A stretch of 64,000 nucleotides of DNA from Lycorma delicatula (Eukaryota; Arthropoda; Insecta; Hemiptera; Fulgoridae): assembly GCF_047948215.1 (NCBI RefSeq), contig NC_134458.1, positions 135,163,571 through 135,227,570 of the forward strand, given 5' to 3'. The notes beneath the pieces were generated by a model that saw nothing but the letters and a program-made list of their open reading frames with translations, made no database searches and was not told the DNA's origin. The position numbers and the translations under genes are program-made. This document shows, piece after piece, positions 12,753-24,107 of the stretch. Within the stretch, counting starts at the first letter, position 1; every line of letters starts with the position of its first letter.

Positions 12753-14233
12753 AGGGTCCGGAAACGGTTTGTTTTCGAATTATAGCTTGCGAAAAATTTC
12801 GCCCTGATTTCTACTTCAAAGATAAATTATACTTAAATTCATAAAATATAAATTAGGGATAAATCTGATAGTTTCATACACATTTTGACCTGAAAATTTT
12901 AATGAAACATATCCCAGAACACAAAAATTATTATCCCTAATAAGTTTTAAGAAAGTTATAAAATACGAAAAACTGGTGTCGCAAATCATAATTTTGTAGG
13001 TTTGATATTTAATAACTTCATAAATTGCTGGTAAAGAAATAAAATTTGTACAGAATTTAAATCTGAGAAAATCTATGTAAGTAGATTTTGTTACTTAGAT
13101 TTTCTTCTAGATATGAAGAGTTTAAAAAAATCCATTAAAAACAAAACAGACTGAAACATGGAAGAGAAATACTGATATTTAATTTTTACAAATATTATTT
13201 CAATATTGAAAAGTATCAAGAAACAAAATCAATTATTACAAATTAAATAAAAGAAAAATTAGACGAAAGTTTAATAATATAATTTAAAATTCTTTTTTCT
13301 ATGTTAAAAATTTTAAGAAATATTAATAAATTCATTTAATTCGTTTGAATACTTTTTATGTTTTGAAAACTGAAGAAAATACATTACTTAAGTAACACTT
13401 TCTAAAAATGCCTTTCCAGTTTTAAAATAAAGAGTATATAGACATAATTTTGTTAACGGGTATTGTAATGGAAAAACGTTAGCTGCATATCGGCAGCTTC
13501 AGTTTCTTTCTTGATATATTAATATGAAGAAATTTCTGTTATATTATAAAATTATTTTGTGTATAGATTTAAATGTGTGTTTGTATTGAGATAAATAAAT
13601 AAGCAGAAAATAAAGAAAGATTTTTAGATAAAAAGATCTCAAGTCGTGAAACCTTTGATTTAATATTTTAATGTTTAATTTAAAATTATAATACAATATT
13701 TTTCTATCAAGTTTGTTTAAAATAAAATTCAGATTTTTAAAATGTTCTTTATATTCAGTTAACAAACTTACATACATTTTCTAAGAATTAAATCCTCTAC
13801 AAATTTTGTTGCAAAATTATATTTATTTATTGATAATTAAAGAAATTATTGTACATCAAACATAAAAAAATGTGTTCTATTACATCAATTTTTTTGGGTT
13901 TTGTAATAATTTTCTTAAAATTTACTAGAGATAAATCTAGGGACTTCCAGATATCGGGTCAATTTTTGGACGTATTTATTTTCTGGACTATATTATTTTC
14001 ATTTCTGGACATGGTATAGTTGAAAATATAATTATATGATTAAGTTAAGTATAGTCTTTATTTATTTCTGGAAGTATTCTAATAAATTTTTCAGGTCAAC
14101 ATCCATATGAAATCATCTAATTTATCCCTTAACTTAAATTCCTCGAATTTCACTATGACTTAATTTTTTCTTGAAACAGAAATCAGGGTGACATCCGCAA
14201 GCTATAACTAAAAAAGAAGCTTCTTCGGACTCA
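12753..14233. mobile_element. Element with long terminal inverted repeats, family unknown
   Basis: The left end (12753 to about 13000) and the reverse complement of the right end (about 13890 to 14233) can be aligned by eye. They share GTCCG at the tips, ATTATAGCTTGCG, CCCTGATTTCT.CTTC, GGGATAAAT and TTGACCTGAAAA, in the same order, with an extra block of roughly 120 bases in the right arm. The whole is about 1.48 kb. The interior is AT-rich and has no recognisable transposase, so it may be a non-autonomous DNA element. An alternative is two separate repeat copies that happen to lie in inverted orientation. No clear target-site duplication was found. Confidence 0.55.
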
Positions 14234-14955
14234 TGATTATATAAGAATTTTTCTTTATTTTCATATAAAAAACATGTTCTAATTTTTTCTTCTTGAAGTA
14301 TTCTGTCAAAAAAAATTGTTTAATCATAAAATTTTGGAGCTCTCACTTATTTATTAGAGGAAAATGATTCTATAAAATCTTTAAAAAGTTTTGATAATGA
14401 TGATGGAAAGATATTTATCAGGTTTATTTCTTAAAGGCTGAATTCAAAAATAAAATTGTGAATAATATCAATTAATTTTTTTTTAGTGAAAAAGCACCCT
14501 ATCCTAAAATTTTTAATGTTATACTCGTATACTTAATAAAAAAATTTTTCAGTACAATAACAATTATACTTAACGTCAATTAACTAAAGAAAAACTACTT
14601 TTTTTATTTATGTTGTTTTTCTCTCTTAATAAGTTGGGAACAAATTCAATCCCAGTCTTAGGTGTAAGAATAATATAACCATATTCTTAAATATAGGAAT
14701 TATACACATAATTTTTTTACTATTTCATTAAGTGCCTATTACTAGAATAAAAGATATTTGAAAAAATATACCCAATTTTTAAAAATTAGAGATTTATAAG
14801 TTATTCTAAATTTTTACAATTACAAACTATCAACAAATACTACTGTTATAAGTACAATAATAATAAATATAAATTTTAATGCGGTAGTAAAATACGAATC
14901 GGTTGGTTAAGCTGTGGTATAGTTACAAATAAAATTAAGTAATTAAGTATAGTTT
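14234..14955. other. AT-rich non-coding stretch
   Basis: No gene or repeat family recognised. Confidence 0.4.
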
Positions 14956-14996
14956 ACACACACGCGCACACACGCACACACACGCGCGCACACACG

Positions 14997-15043
<47 letters not shown>

Positions 15044-15061
15044 CAGAGAGAGAGAGAGAGA
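14956..15061. repeat. (CA)n microsatellite with CG interruptions, then (GA)n
   Basis: ACACACAC with scattered ACGC and CGCG units from 14956 to about 15042, followed by a short AGAGAG tract at 15045-15061. The CA part alternates purine and pyrimidine throughout. Confidence 0.95.
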
Positions 15062-15254
15062 CGTATATATATTTATTTTTTAAATAAGGCGTGGTCAAGG
15101 TTATCAGATGGCATTAATCGTATTTTATAACATTTCATAATTCATTAAGGTAAAATGGACGTTTAATTTTCATTATGCCAATGCTTCTTAGAGATTCTAA
15201 TACTAGATAAATTTTATCTAGGATTTACAAAAAATAAATAAATACATACACTGA

Positions 15255-15289
15255 GTGTGTGTGTGTGTGCGCGCGCGCGCGCGCGCGCG
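15255..15289. repeat. (GT)n(GC)n alternating tract
   Basis: GTGTGT at 15255-15268 runs into GCGCGC at 15270-15289. All bases alternate purine and pyrimidine. The tract is complementary in type to the CA tract about 200 bases upstream. Confidence 0.95.
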
Positions 15290-15867
15290 AATGTGACGCG
15301 CTAGCACGTATATACACATAGACTGGTTTAACACATAAAACTGTAATCATTTTTCACACGTTTATGTAATTACGAAATTACGTGTGTACATATCCAGTTA
15401 AAGTAAGCAAGCGTAAAAACATGATTATAATTTTAATTTATCATTCGAAGAGGATAGTTTGAGCTCTAAGGAAATGACAGGAAAGCCTATTAATATACCT
15501 TTCATTCATTAAAAAAAGCAAATTAGTGATTACTTTAAGTTTAGATAAAATCATAATTAAGTTGTAATTACATTTACGTTGCATTTACGTATTTCTTTTA
15601 TTATTTCTTTTTCGTTTATTTTACGTATTTCTCAGGTAGACGTATATTGCAAATGGTGTAGATACATTTCCCATTAATTAGAACCATATTATTTTTATTT
15701 CCTATAAAGTTAATTTTCTGTTTTATTAAATGATAAATTTTCTTGGGAAAATCAAATTGATTTCGTTAGCAACAAAATCAAAACATACGATTTTGCTTTT
15801 AAACGCTTTATTAAAACGCTAAGCTTAACATTATCATTTAATAAATATTTATTGTGCTTGCGTATAT

Positions 15868-16005
15868 TTCCGAGTAAATCATCCTTGGGCTCCTTCAAAA
15901 TGTCAAAACGAGTTTTCAAGATATAAAAATTGGGCTGTCAGATCATTGTTTGGCGCCTATAAGTACGAATTATGAGTACTAATATTTAAAAAAAAATTAG
16001 ACATG
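15868..16005 (+). repeat. Dispersed repeat RepE, copy 1
   Basis: Contains CTTGGGCTCCTTCAAAA and then ATTGTTTGGCGCCTATAAG. The reverse complement of 46325-46445 has the same phrases in the same order (TTTGGGCTCCCTCAAAA, ATTGTTTGGCGCCGATAA). The family is unknown and no protein is visible. Confidence 0.6.
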
Positions 16006-16218
16006 TTAACTTATCCCAGTATTTATTATGAATGTACAATCTTTGTTAAAAATTAGTCACTTATTCTTCAAAAACAGCATAATCAGATAACAGAAATGTT
16101 TTCGTGTAACTGAATTTAATATTTGGGTTTATAAGAAACGGCCCTAATTAAACTTCCGTAGCCATTTTTAATAAATGACTGAATCATTAAAAAATCCATC
16201 CATTAATTTATTTAAAAT

Positions 16219-16229
16219 ACAATTAAAAA
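16219..16229. repeat. Target-site duplication, left copy, of the RTE element
   Basis: ACAATTAAAAA, repeated exactly at 18576-18586 on the other side of the RTE element. Confidence 0.7.
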
Positions 16230-18575
16230 TTGCCAACACCCAATTTAAAAATCATAATAGAAGAATATAAACGTGGAAAAAGCCAGGCGATACTGCAAGG
16301 TATCAGATAGATTATATCATGGTTAAGCAAAGATTTAGAAATCAACTCGTTGACTGCAAAACTTACCCTGGAGCAGACATTGATAGCGACCATAATTTGG
16401 CCATAATGAAATGTAGATTGGGGTTTAAACACCTGAAGAAAAGGTGTCAGATGAATCGGTGGAATTTAGAGAAGCTTGAGGAAGAGGAGGTAAAGAAGAT
16501 TTTTGAGGAGGACATCGCAAGAGGTCTGAGTAAAAAAGATAAGGTAGAAAATGTAGAAGAAGAATGGGAGAATGTTAAAAAGGAAATTCTTAAATCAGCA
16601 GAAGCAAACTTAGGCGGAATAAAGAGAACTGGTAGAAAACCTTGGGTTTCAGACGATATATTGCAGCTGATGGATGAACGTAGAAAATATAAGAATGATA
16701 GTGATGAAGAAAGTAAAAGGAACTATCGGCAATTAAGAAATGCTATAAACAGGAAGTGCAAACTGGCGAAAGAAGAGTGGATTAAAGAAAAGTGTTCAGA
16801 AGTGGAAAGAGAAATGAACATTGGTAAAATAGACGGAGCATACAGGAAAGTTAAGGAAAATTTTGGGGTACATAAAAATAATTATAATAAGGGGTAATTA
16901 AAATCTAATAATATGTTAAACAAAGATGGTACACCAATATATAATACGAAAGGTAAAGTCGATAGATGGGTGGAATATATTGAAGAGTTATACGGAGGAA
17001 ATGAATTAGAAAATGGTGTTATAGAGGAAGAAGAGGAAGTTGAGGAGGATGAAATGGGAGAAACAATACTGAGATCTGAATTTAAGAGAGCATTAAACGA
17101 TTTAAATGGCAGAAAGGCTCCTGGAATAGACGGAATTCCTGTAGAATTACTGCGCAGTGCAGGGGAGGAAGCGATTGATAGATTATACAAACTGGTGTGT
17201 AATATTTATGAAAAAGGGGAATTTCCGTCAGACTTCAAAAAAAGTGTTATAGTCATGATACCAAAGAAAGCAGGGGCAGATAAATGTGAAGAATACAGAA
17301 CAATTAGTTTAACTAGTCATGCATCAAAAATCTTAACTAGAATTCTATACAGAAGAATTGAGAGGAGAGTGGAGGAAGTGTTAGGAGAAGACCAATTTGG
17401 TTTCAGGAAAAGTATAGGGACAAGGGAAGCAATTTTAGGCCTCAGATTAATAGTAGAAGGAAGATTAAAGAAAAACAAACCAACATACTTGGCGTTTATA
17501 GACCTTGAAAAGGCATTCGATAACGTAGACTGGAATAAAATGTTCAGCATTTTAAAAAAAATTAGAGTTCAAATACAGAGATAGAAGAACAATTGCTAAC
17601 ATGTACAGGAACCAAACAGCAACAGTAACAATTGAAGAACATAAGAAAGAAGCCGTAATAAGAAAGGGAGTCCGACAAGGATGTTCCCTATCTCCGTTAC
17701 TTTTTAATCTTTACATGGAACTAGCAGTTAATGATGTTAAAGAACAATTTAGATTCGGAGTAACAGTACAAGGTGAAAAGATAAAGATGCTACGATTTGC
17801 TGATGATATAGTAATTCTAGCCGAGAGTAAAAAGGATTTAGAAGAAACAATGAACGGCATAGATGAAGTCCTACGCAAGAACTATCGCATGAACATAAAC
17901 AAGAACAAAACAAAAGTAATGAAATGTAGCAGAAATAACAAAGATGGACCACTGAATGTGAAAATAGGAGGAGAAAAGATTATGGAGGTAGAAGAATTTT
18001 GTTATTTGGGAAGTAGAATTACTAAAGATGGACGAAGCAGGAGCGATATAAAATGCCGAATAGTACAAGATAAACGAGCCTTCAGTAAGAAATATAATTT
18101 GTTTACATCAAAAATTAATTTAAATGTCAGGAAAAGATTTTTGAAAGTGTATGTTTGGAGTGTCGCTTTATATGGAAGTGAAACTTGGACGATCGGAGTA
18201 TCTGAGAAGAAAAAATTAGAAGCTTTTGAAATGTGGTGCTATAGGAGAATGTTAAAAATCAGATGGGTGGATAAAGTGACAAATGAAGAGGTATTGCGGC
18301 AAATAGATGAAGAAAGAAGCATTTGGAAAAATATAGTTAAAAGAAGAGACAGACTTATAGGCCACATACTAAGGCATCCTGGAATAGTCGCTTTAATATT
18401 GGAAGGACAGGTAGAAGGGAAAAATTGTGTAGACAGGCCACGTTTAGAATATGTAAAACAAATTGTTAGGGATATAGGATGTAGAGGGTATACTGAAATG
18501 AAACGACTAGCACTAGATAGGGAATCCTGGAGAGCTGCATCAAACCAGTCAAATGACTGAAGACAAAAAAAAAAA
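16230..18575 (+). mobile_element. 5'-truncated RTE-clade non-LTR retrotransposon
   Basis: The element starts abruptly inside the endonuclease domain and ends with an A-rich tail just after the ORF2 stop (18558-18560). The 11-base sequence ACAATTAAAAA flanks it exactly on both sides (16219-16229 and 18576-18586), as expected for target-primed reverse transcription with 5' truncation. The clade call rests on the C-terminal layout (YLGS box, WSVALYGSETW, EMWCYRRMLKI, GHILRH, a basic block and DRESWRAA), which is the RTE/BovB pattern. The 3' UTR is almost absent, as is common in RTE elements. Few inactivating changes suggest a fairly young insertion. Confidence 0.9.
16232..18560 (+). pseudogene. 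RTE ORF2: endonuclease C-terminus, reverse transcriptase, thumb
   Basis: The product would nick target DNA and reverse-transcribe the element RNA. In order: the end of the apurinic-like endonuclease (IANTQF, TWKKPGD, QIDYI, TYPGAD and the catalytic-region SDHNLA around 16388), a charged linker, and reverse transcriptase with NGRKAPGIDGIP, FIDLEKAFDNVDW (first catalytic Asp, about 17500), RQGCSLSPLLFNLYME and LRFADDIVIL (catalytic Asp pair near 17800), then the thumb and the basic C-terminus. It is broken in three places: TAA at 16268-16270 where the family has a Tyr codon, TAA at 16895-16897, and an extra A in the eight-A run 17554-17561 that shifts the frame. After the shift, the reading frame stays open from about 17562 to 18560. 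The missing N-terminus is due to 5' truncation. Confidence 0.9.
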
Positions 18576-18586
18576 ACAATTAAAAA
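18576..18586. repeat. Target-site duplication, right copy, of the RTE element
   Basis: ACAATTAAAAA, identical to 16219-16229. Confidence 0.7.
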
Positions 18587-19639
18587 ATAATTTTTTTATA
18601 GAAATAATAATGTTCTATCTATGAATTTTTAAATAATAATTAAAAAATTAAAAATAAACTGCATGCGTTCAGTCCAACGAGCATATAGATATGTGACCAA
18701 ACGATTTTCATTAATTCCTTTTGAATTGTGAATTATTTTTTAGTTATTTTTTATATTTAATATCTTCATATATTATTTACCTTAACATAATTTCTTTTGT
18801 TTATAACAGATAATTAATATGTAGTTTAATTACATCTATTTTTTATTTTATAATCTGTGACCCTGCTCTGCTCACGGTTATAGCACGGTTTCCCTTGATC
18901 CATCCAGGCAAAAGCTAGGGAAGTTTCTTTTTTATCCTTGGAGTAGCATATCTACTAATGTGATCAGGAAATGCGTAATAATAGATAATGTATTATTATG
19001 TACCGATAAAAAAAGTATTTTTTTATTATCTCTTAGGTCTGCTTATGAAATATGAATTACTAATAAATATGTTTGCAACAAATTCCGAATGTATTATAAA
19101 ATCACAGAAAATATATATTTATTTTTAAATACTGATTTAATTGAAAAGTTTTGATTTCATAAGTAGGAAAAATAATGCATTAATTTATGAATTAAATTTT
19201 TGTAATTGGTTTAAGTTACTAAATGATGAAAAACATATAAATAATTTTAAGTCTAGAAGATACAAAAATCGTTTATATTTCCTTACAAGGGTAAAAAATA
19301 AAACAATCTATTTTTTAATATTTTTTTATTCAACTACTCCTTGAACTTCTAAAAAACCGTGAAAAAACAATTGTGATGTGTACAAGGTCAAAACCAACAA
19401 TCTTCATATTTTGATGAAATTGAGTTAGCAATAAAATTTCAAAGTAAATTTAATACTTTTTGGTGGTAAAATTAAATTTGATCAAAGTATCAAAAAAAAA
19501 AAATCATTATATTTAAGTATGTAAAAGTAGTTTAACAAAACAATGTTTTTCCATTATAGGTCTGGGATACAAATTTTCATTGTCCTAACTGACCAATTAG
19601 AAAGCAGTTTTCATTCTTGCATTTACATTCCCGACGAAT
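18587..19639. other. AT-rich non-coding stretch
   Basis: No gene recognised. A slightly GC-richer patch near 18860-18945 has no family I can name. Confidence 0.4.
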
Positions 19640-20320
19640 GTAGCTAGAATAGCTATATTAAAGAGGAAAGTATAGTGATTGTGATAAAAATGTGGTAACG
19701 GGGTTTTTCAAATCTTTACGTTTTAGGGTCCACCTAGTTCATCTTAATTATTTGCGTTTGTGTGTGTAAGTATGTAAGTAATGTGTGTCATACTGCTTTA
19801 TATCTCAGGCTTTAGGTATCTCAGAAGTGATCGAACCGTTTTTCTTCATATTTGACTTAAATATTTATATATTAATCTTTTTTCAAAATTCGTTAAGGGG
19901 GTGAGGGGATATCGCGAAAAACTAATTTAGATTTACTTAAGAGGCATTTTAAAGACAATTTTATTAAAGAAAATTTCTTATCTACAATGAATGTATAAAA
20001 ATCCCCCGAAAATAATTCAAAAAATTAAGTCCTACCTCTTAAAATTGAAAAATGTTTTTTGTTCTTTTGCTGTATCTTCCTTCGGTTTAAATATTTTTTG
20101 AAAGTTTATATATACTTCATATATAGAGATATCAAGAAATGTCTATAACATTTTTTAAATAATAGTTCCCGGACATAAAATGCAGAAATTTTTTGAAAAT
20201 CATCGTTTTCTAATTTTAGCCTTTATTGAAGGGATTGTTAGATTTAGAGAAAACTCTACTTAAGAAAATTTGTTAAGCTTAACCTATAAATGAATATTAG
20301 AAAAAAGATTCTTAAAATTT
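19640..20320 (+). repeat. Dispersed repeat RepA, copy 1
   Basis: Landmarks in order: AGCTAGAATAGCTATATTAAAGAGGAAAG, TCAAATCTTTACGTTTTAGG, CTTTATATCTCAGG, GGGGTGAGGGGATATCGCG, GAGGCATTTTAAAGA, then CCTTCGGTTT and a block around 20190-20290. The same landmarks occur in reverse order on the minus strand at 37840-38525 and 42090-42605, and in part at 54400-54700. No protein is visible, and the class is unknown. Confidence 0.7.
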
Positions 20321-22811
20321 ATTCCTCACCTCTAAAAACTATATATGTATATATACTGTTTTTTGTTTCTTTACTTACAATTAAATTACTTATTTGTTGT
20401 AAGCGTAAATTATTAATTTTATATTTAACACTACACTGTATTTTTAAGAACATTAAAAAAATTTTATTATCAAAATTTGTCTATTTTCATTATGTTACCA
20501 TATTTTTACGTTAAACATAATTTAATGAACGGGATTAAAATCATCTGAAATAATGTATCTGATTATTGGTCTTAGGTACTGCTATAAAGCATTTTTGAAG
20601 AAGTTATTTATAAAATGAAAATAAACCAGAAATCTGTAACAGTAACAAAATCTCGTAAAAGAATACACCAAGAAAATAAATGCAAAAGATATGAAGTGAT
20701 CTTTAAGATAAAAATATATGGGGTAGAGGGTTTTCTATTTTAAAAAACCCTGATTAAAAACCAATATATGTATTAATAAAATATATTCAGTTAACTAAAA
20801 TATTAAAGTATAGTCTAAATAAATTACAAGTAAAAATATTATTTAAATAAAATTAGGCAATTTGCATTAGCGTAACCTTCTATTATAAATATCAGTGGGT
20901 TAAACACACAGGTAAATAAATAATACGTTGTTGAAATAAGCAATCGTGATTTTCTAAAAATAAATCGTTGAACCATTGAAAAAATAAAGATATTTCAATA
21001 GTATAACACCATTATATATATTAATACAAATTACCATAAAAATCATGGAGGCGTTTAATAATGTACAGGTGTATACCCACCTTCGTGTTAAACAATCCCC
21101 TTTATAAGCTTCAATGATTATTGTTATAAAACATAAGCAAAACCAAAATAATATTCTATTATATTAAACAAGTATACAAAAAACATTTGCAGAACTTCTA
21201 GATTGTAAATGTATAGAATGACACAGCAATACAAAAATGTAAATCTAATTTATGACAATAATAAATCATTTACATTATCACTCTTAAAATTGTAAAAAAA
21301 TTTAAAAAAGAAATCGACAAGGAAGTTTTACAGTTGGTTTTATAAATATTTTTACAAAATTGTTAAAAATTGCCAAGATATTAAAATAATTTGAATGAAA
21401 AAATATCAATTATGAAACCCTTCATACTTTCTTAAACGTTTTCAAAACAAAAAAAAAAAAAATAAAAAAAACCACTTAATCATATAGCAAATTTTACGTT
21501 TTATATTTATGTACAAATATACCCATCGCGGCTTCGCCCGCACTATATGCATATAGAATTTCAAAAATTTGAAATAGTGTTTTAGTAATTATGTGTGAAC
21601 TGTTATTCTCAGAGTTATCGCTATTCACAAGTTACTGTTTAAAATATTAAATAATATTTTATTTTACTGTTTAAAATATTAAAGAAATATTTAAATAAAT
21701 TATAAGTCCCTAAATAAAATTTTTAATGAAATTACGAAGTTATTGAAATTGTTCAAAAACTACTTCGCCCCCGGCACAGCAAAGTCCAGGAGTTTCCATT
21801 TTCTTGGCATTGCAATGGTTATGTGTTTTAATTACGTTACCTATTTGAATATCTTTCAAATTCAGATAGTGAATTTCAGGGTGATAATTAAAATCCTGGT
21901 TTTTAACCTAACATATTTCTCGAAGGTTACACTGGATTTTGAACCGAGGGTATACGTTACTCTTCGTCATTGAAAAATTTCTGGTGTAGATCCGCCGTTG
22001 TTTACGATCATAAATTCTAGTACCCCTAGAAGTTCTTTTTACTACGAGACTTCTCAACCTAGACGTTATGAACACATTAATACAGAATTGAAAGTCAAAT
22101 CAACATCAATTATGTGTACGGTTTACCCTGATAAAACGTCTTAGTTCAGGATGTAAAAATCTGCATAGTGCTACTTCGATGGCGTGAGGGTAAGGTCTCG
22201 CGGTCGTGCCGCCAGATTAGACAATTATTTTAATTACTTCCTTGTACGATGTAAAAGAAAGTACTGTGATGGCGAAAAATTTCGGTTTTCAGATTCGGTT
22301 TTAGAACTGTTGTAACATCTAGTTGTGCACCTCCCCTTTTGACTGCAATCGACTGAAACAAAAGTGTCCAAAAAAACCCAAATTCCAAAAACATGGATTT
22401 TGGACTTTTTCTTAACTGCAGTAATAAGCCCTCATTGAGAGCTTTTCAACGATATATCATCAAGTGGTATTTATTTTTGTTGGCTCAAGAGTTATAGACA
22501 AATTAAATTTTAATTAATGAAATATTTGGGTTTTATAAGAGGAAGGTACATAGATTCGAATCAGATTTCATTTTCACCTTTTTTAACTTTTTTTTTTTTT
22601 TAAATAAATACATTGATTTGTTAATAATTATTAACCTCTGGTTGTAAAAAAAAATTACGATAAATAATAATTCAATAATATCAATAAAAAAAAAATATGA
22701 AAAAATATCGGAAGTTATTAATAAAATAAAATTTTATGTACTTTTCATTTTAAAAAATGTGTATATGTAATTTAATAGGCGTACAAGGAAGTCATGTGGT
22801 GTCCACATCAG
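20321..22811. other. AT-rich stretch with possible old repeat pieces
   Basis: The GC-richer segment ATCGCGGCTTCGCCCGC near 21525-21542 and the block 21760-22370 look like old repeat DNA, but I recognise no protein domain. No gene called. Confidence 0.35.
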
Positions 22812-23132
22812 AGTTTTTCCCTAATGTGTACGTTACAATCTGTTCAACTAGTGAACAATAAGTAACCTCTCCCCCATGGCCCAATGAGATGAGGATAATA
22901 TGTATGACATGTAAATGAGGTGTAGTCTGTTACAAACTCAGGCCGACGATTCCTGAACGTGTAATTAATTGAACCCCAACCACAAAAGTACGCCGGTATC
23001 GACTGTCTAGTATTCAAATCCGTATAAAAGAACATACTTTTAGTAGGATTTGAATATCAGAACTTTCGACTTTAAAATCAGATGTCAAACAACCGATTTG
23101 CGACGAGTTAACCACTACACCATCCGTACGAT
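22812..23132 (-). mobile_element. tRNA-derived SINE, family S2, tail B (copy S2c)
   Basis: On the minus strand the head reads CGGATGGTGTAGTGGTTAAC (A-box-like GTGTAGTGG) with a B-box region near AAATCCTACTAAAAG, then the S2 body ATACGGATTTGAATACTAGAC, and a tail with ATCCTCATCTCATTGGG and GTTCACTAGTTGAAC. The same head, body and tail occur at 61127-61432. The tail differs from that of the S2 copy at 45.4 kb. Confidence 0.75.
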
Positions 23133-24067
23133 ATTAGATGATTAATCATATATCTGAAGAAGTCGATATTGTCATAAACGACAATCGATATAGACAATGA
23201 TAATCGATATTGACAATATCTATCAATAAAGATCACGACATTATATTTATTATAAGAAGTTGTAAGTTATTTATTTTTACGTTTTGTTTCTTTATGAATT
23301 ATATAGTAATAAGATTGATGAGGTTTGAACTGTGGTAAACATTCCGAGAGTCATAAGAAAGCTACAGTTAAAATTTCGCAATAATCGGTTCAATAGTTTT
23401 TGCGGTTATCGGATACAAACGAAAAAGTCATCGTCTTTATATAATAGTGAGATACAGGAATAAAAATTAAATATTTATAAAAAATAATACTTGAAAATTA
23501 TAAATAATTATTTGCAGTTATAGTTTTACTGTTTTTTTTTTAACTACTTCCCGTTGTACTCGTTCTTTCAGTTAAGTCATGTCAACTACTAATACACAGA
23601 TAGACAGGAATAAGTTAGAACTGCCTCTCTCTATTGGATCTATCACGAAAGCAATACCGGTAAAAATAACGGTTTTTTGTGAACACTAGAACCTAATCTA
23701 TAGTGCAATCTCTTGTCAAAAAGACAAATTGAATACTTGCACTTAGAAATCTTAAATTATGGCATTATTACTTTGCTTTTTTATAAAGAAAAAGACAAAA
23801 TTTCCATCATAAAAATTGCATACACAGCGACATCATTTAGTAAGCCTACCGAATGTTCCTTAGCAGGGTTAAAGGGTATTTGATAGAGCCTTTTTTAATT
23901 TCTATAATTTTTTCCTTTTTATACATTTACTTATTGAATGTTACAGCAAGGTCAAACCTCTCTCACATGTGTTTATAATTATACTTGAATATTAAATATC
24001 ACACGTTTTTATAAATATAAACACGTGCGGAATTGTTGTATTATTAACTTTCTATAAGTTATGAATG

Positions 24068-24103
<36 letters not shown>

Positions 24104-24107
24104 TTTT
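24068..24107. repeat. (TA)n tract followed by poly-T
   Basis: About 14 TA units and then a run of T. Confidence 0.95.

Noticed and set aside
13544..13777. Minus-strand frame inside the long-inverted-end element as a possible transposase
   Set aside because: Low-complexity Leu/Ile/Lys/Phe sequence without any catalytic motif.
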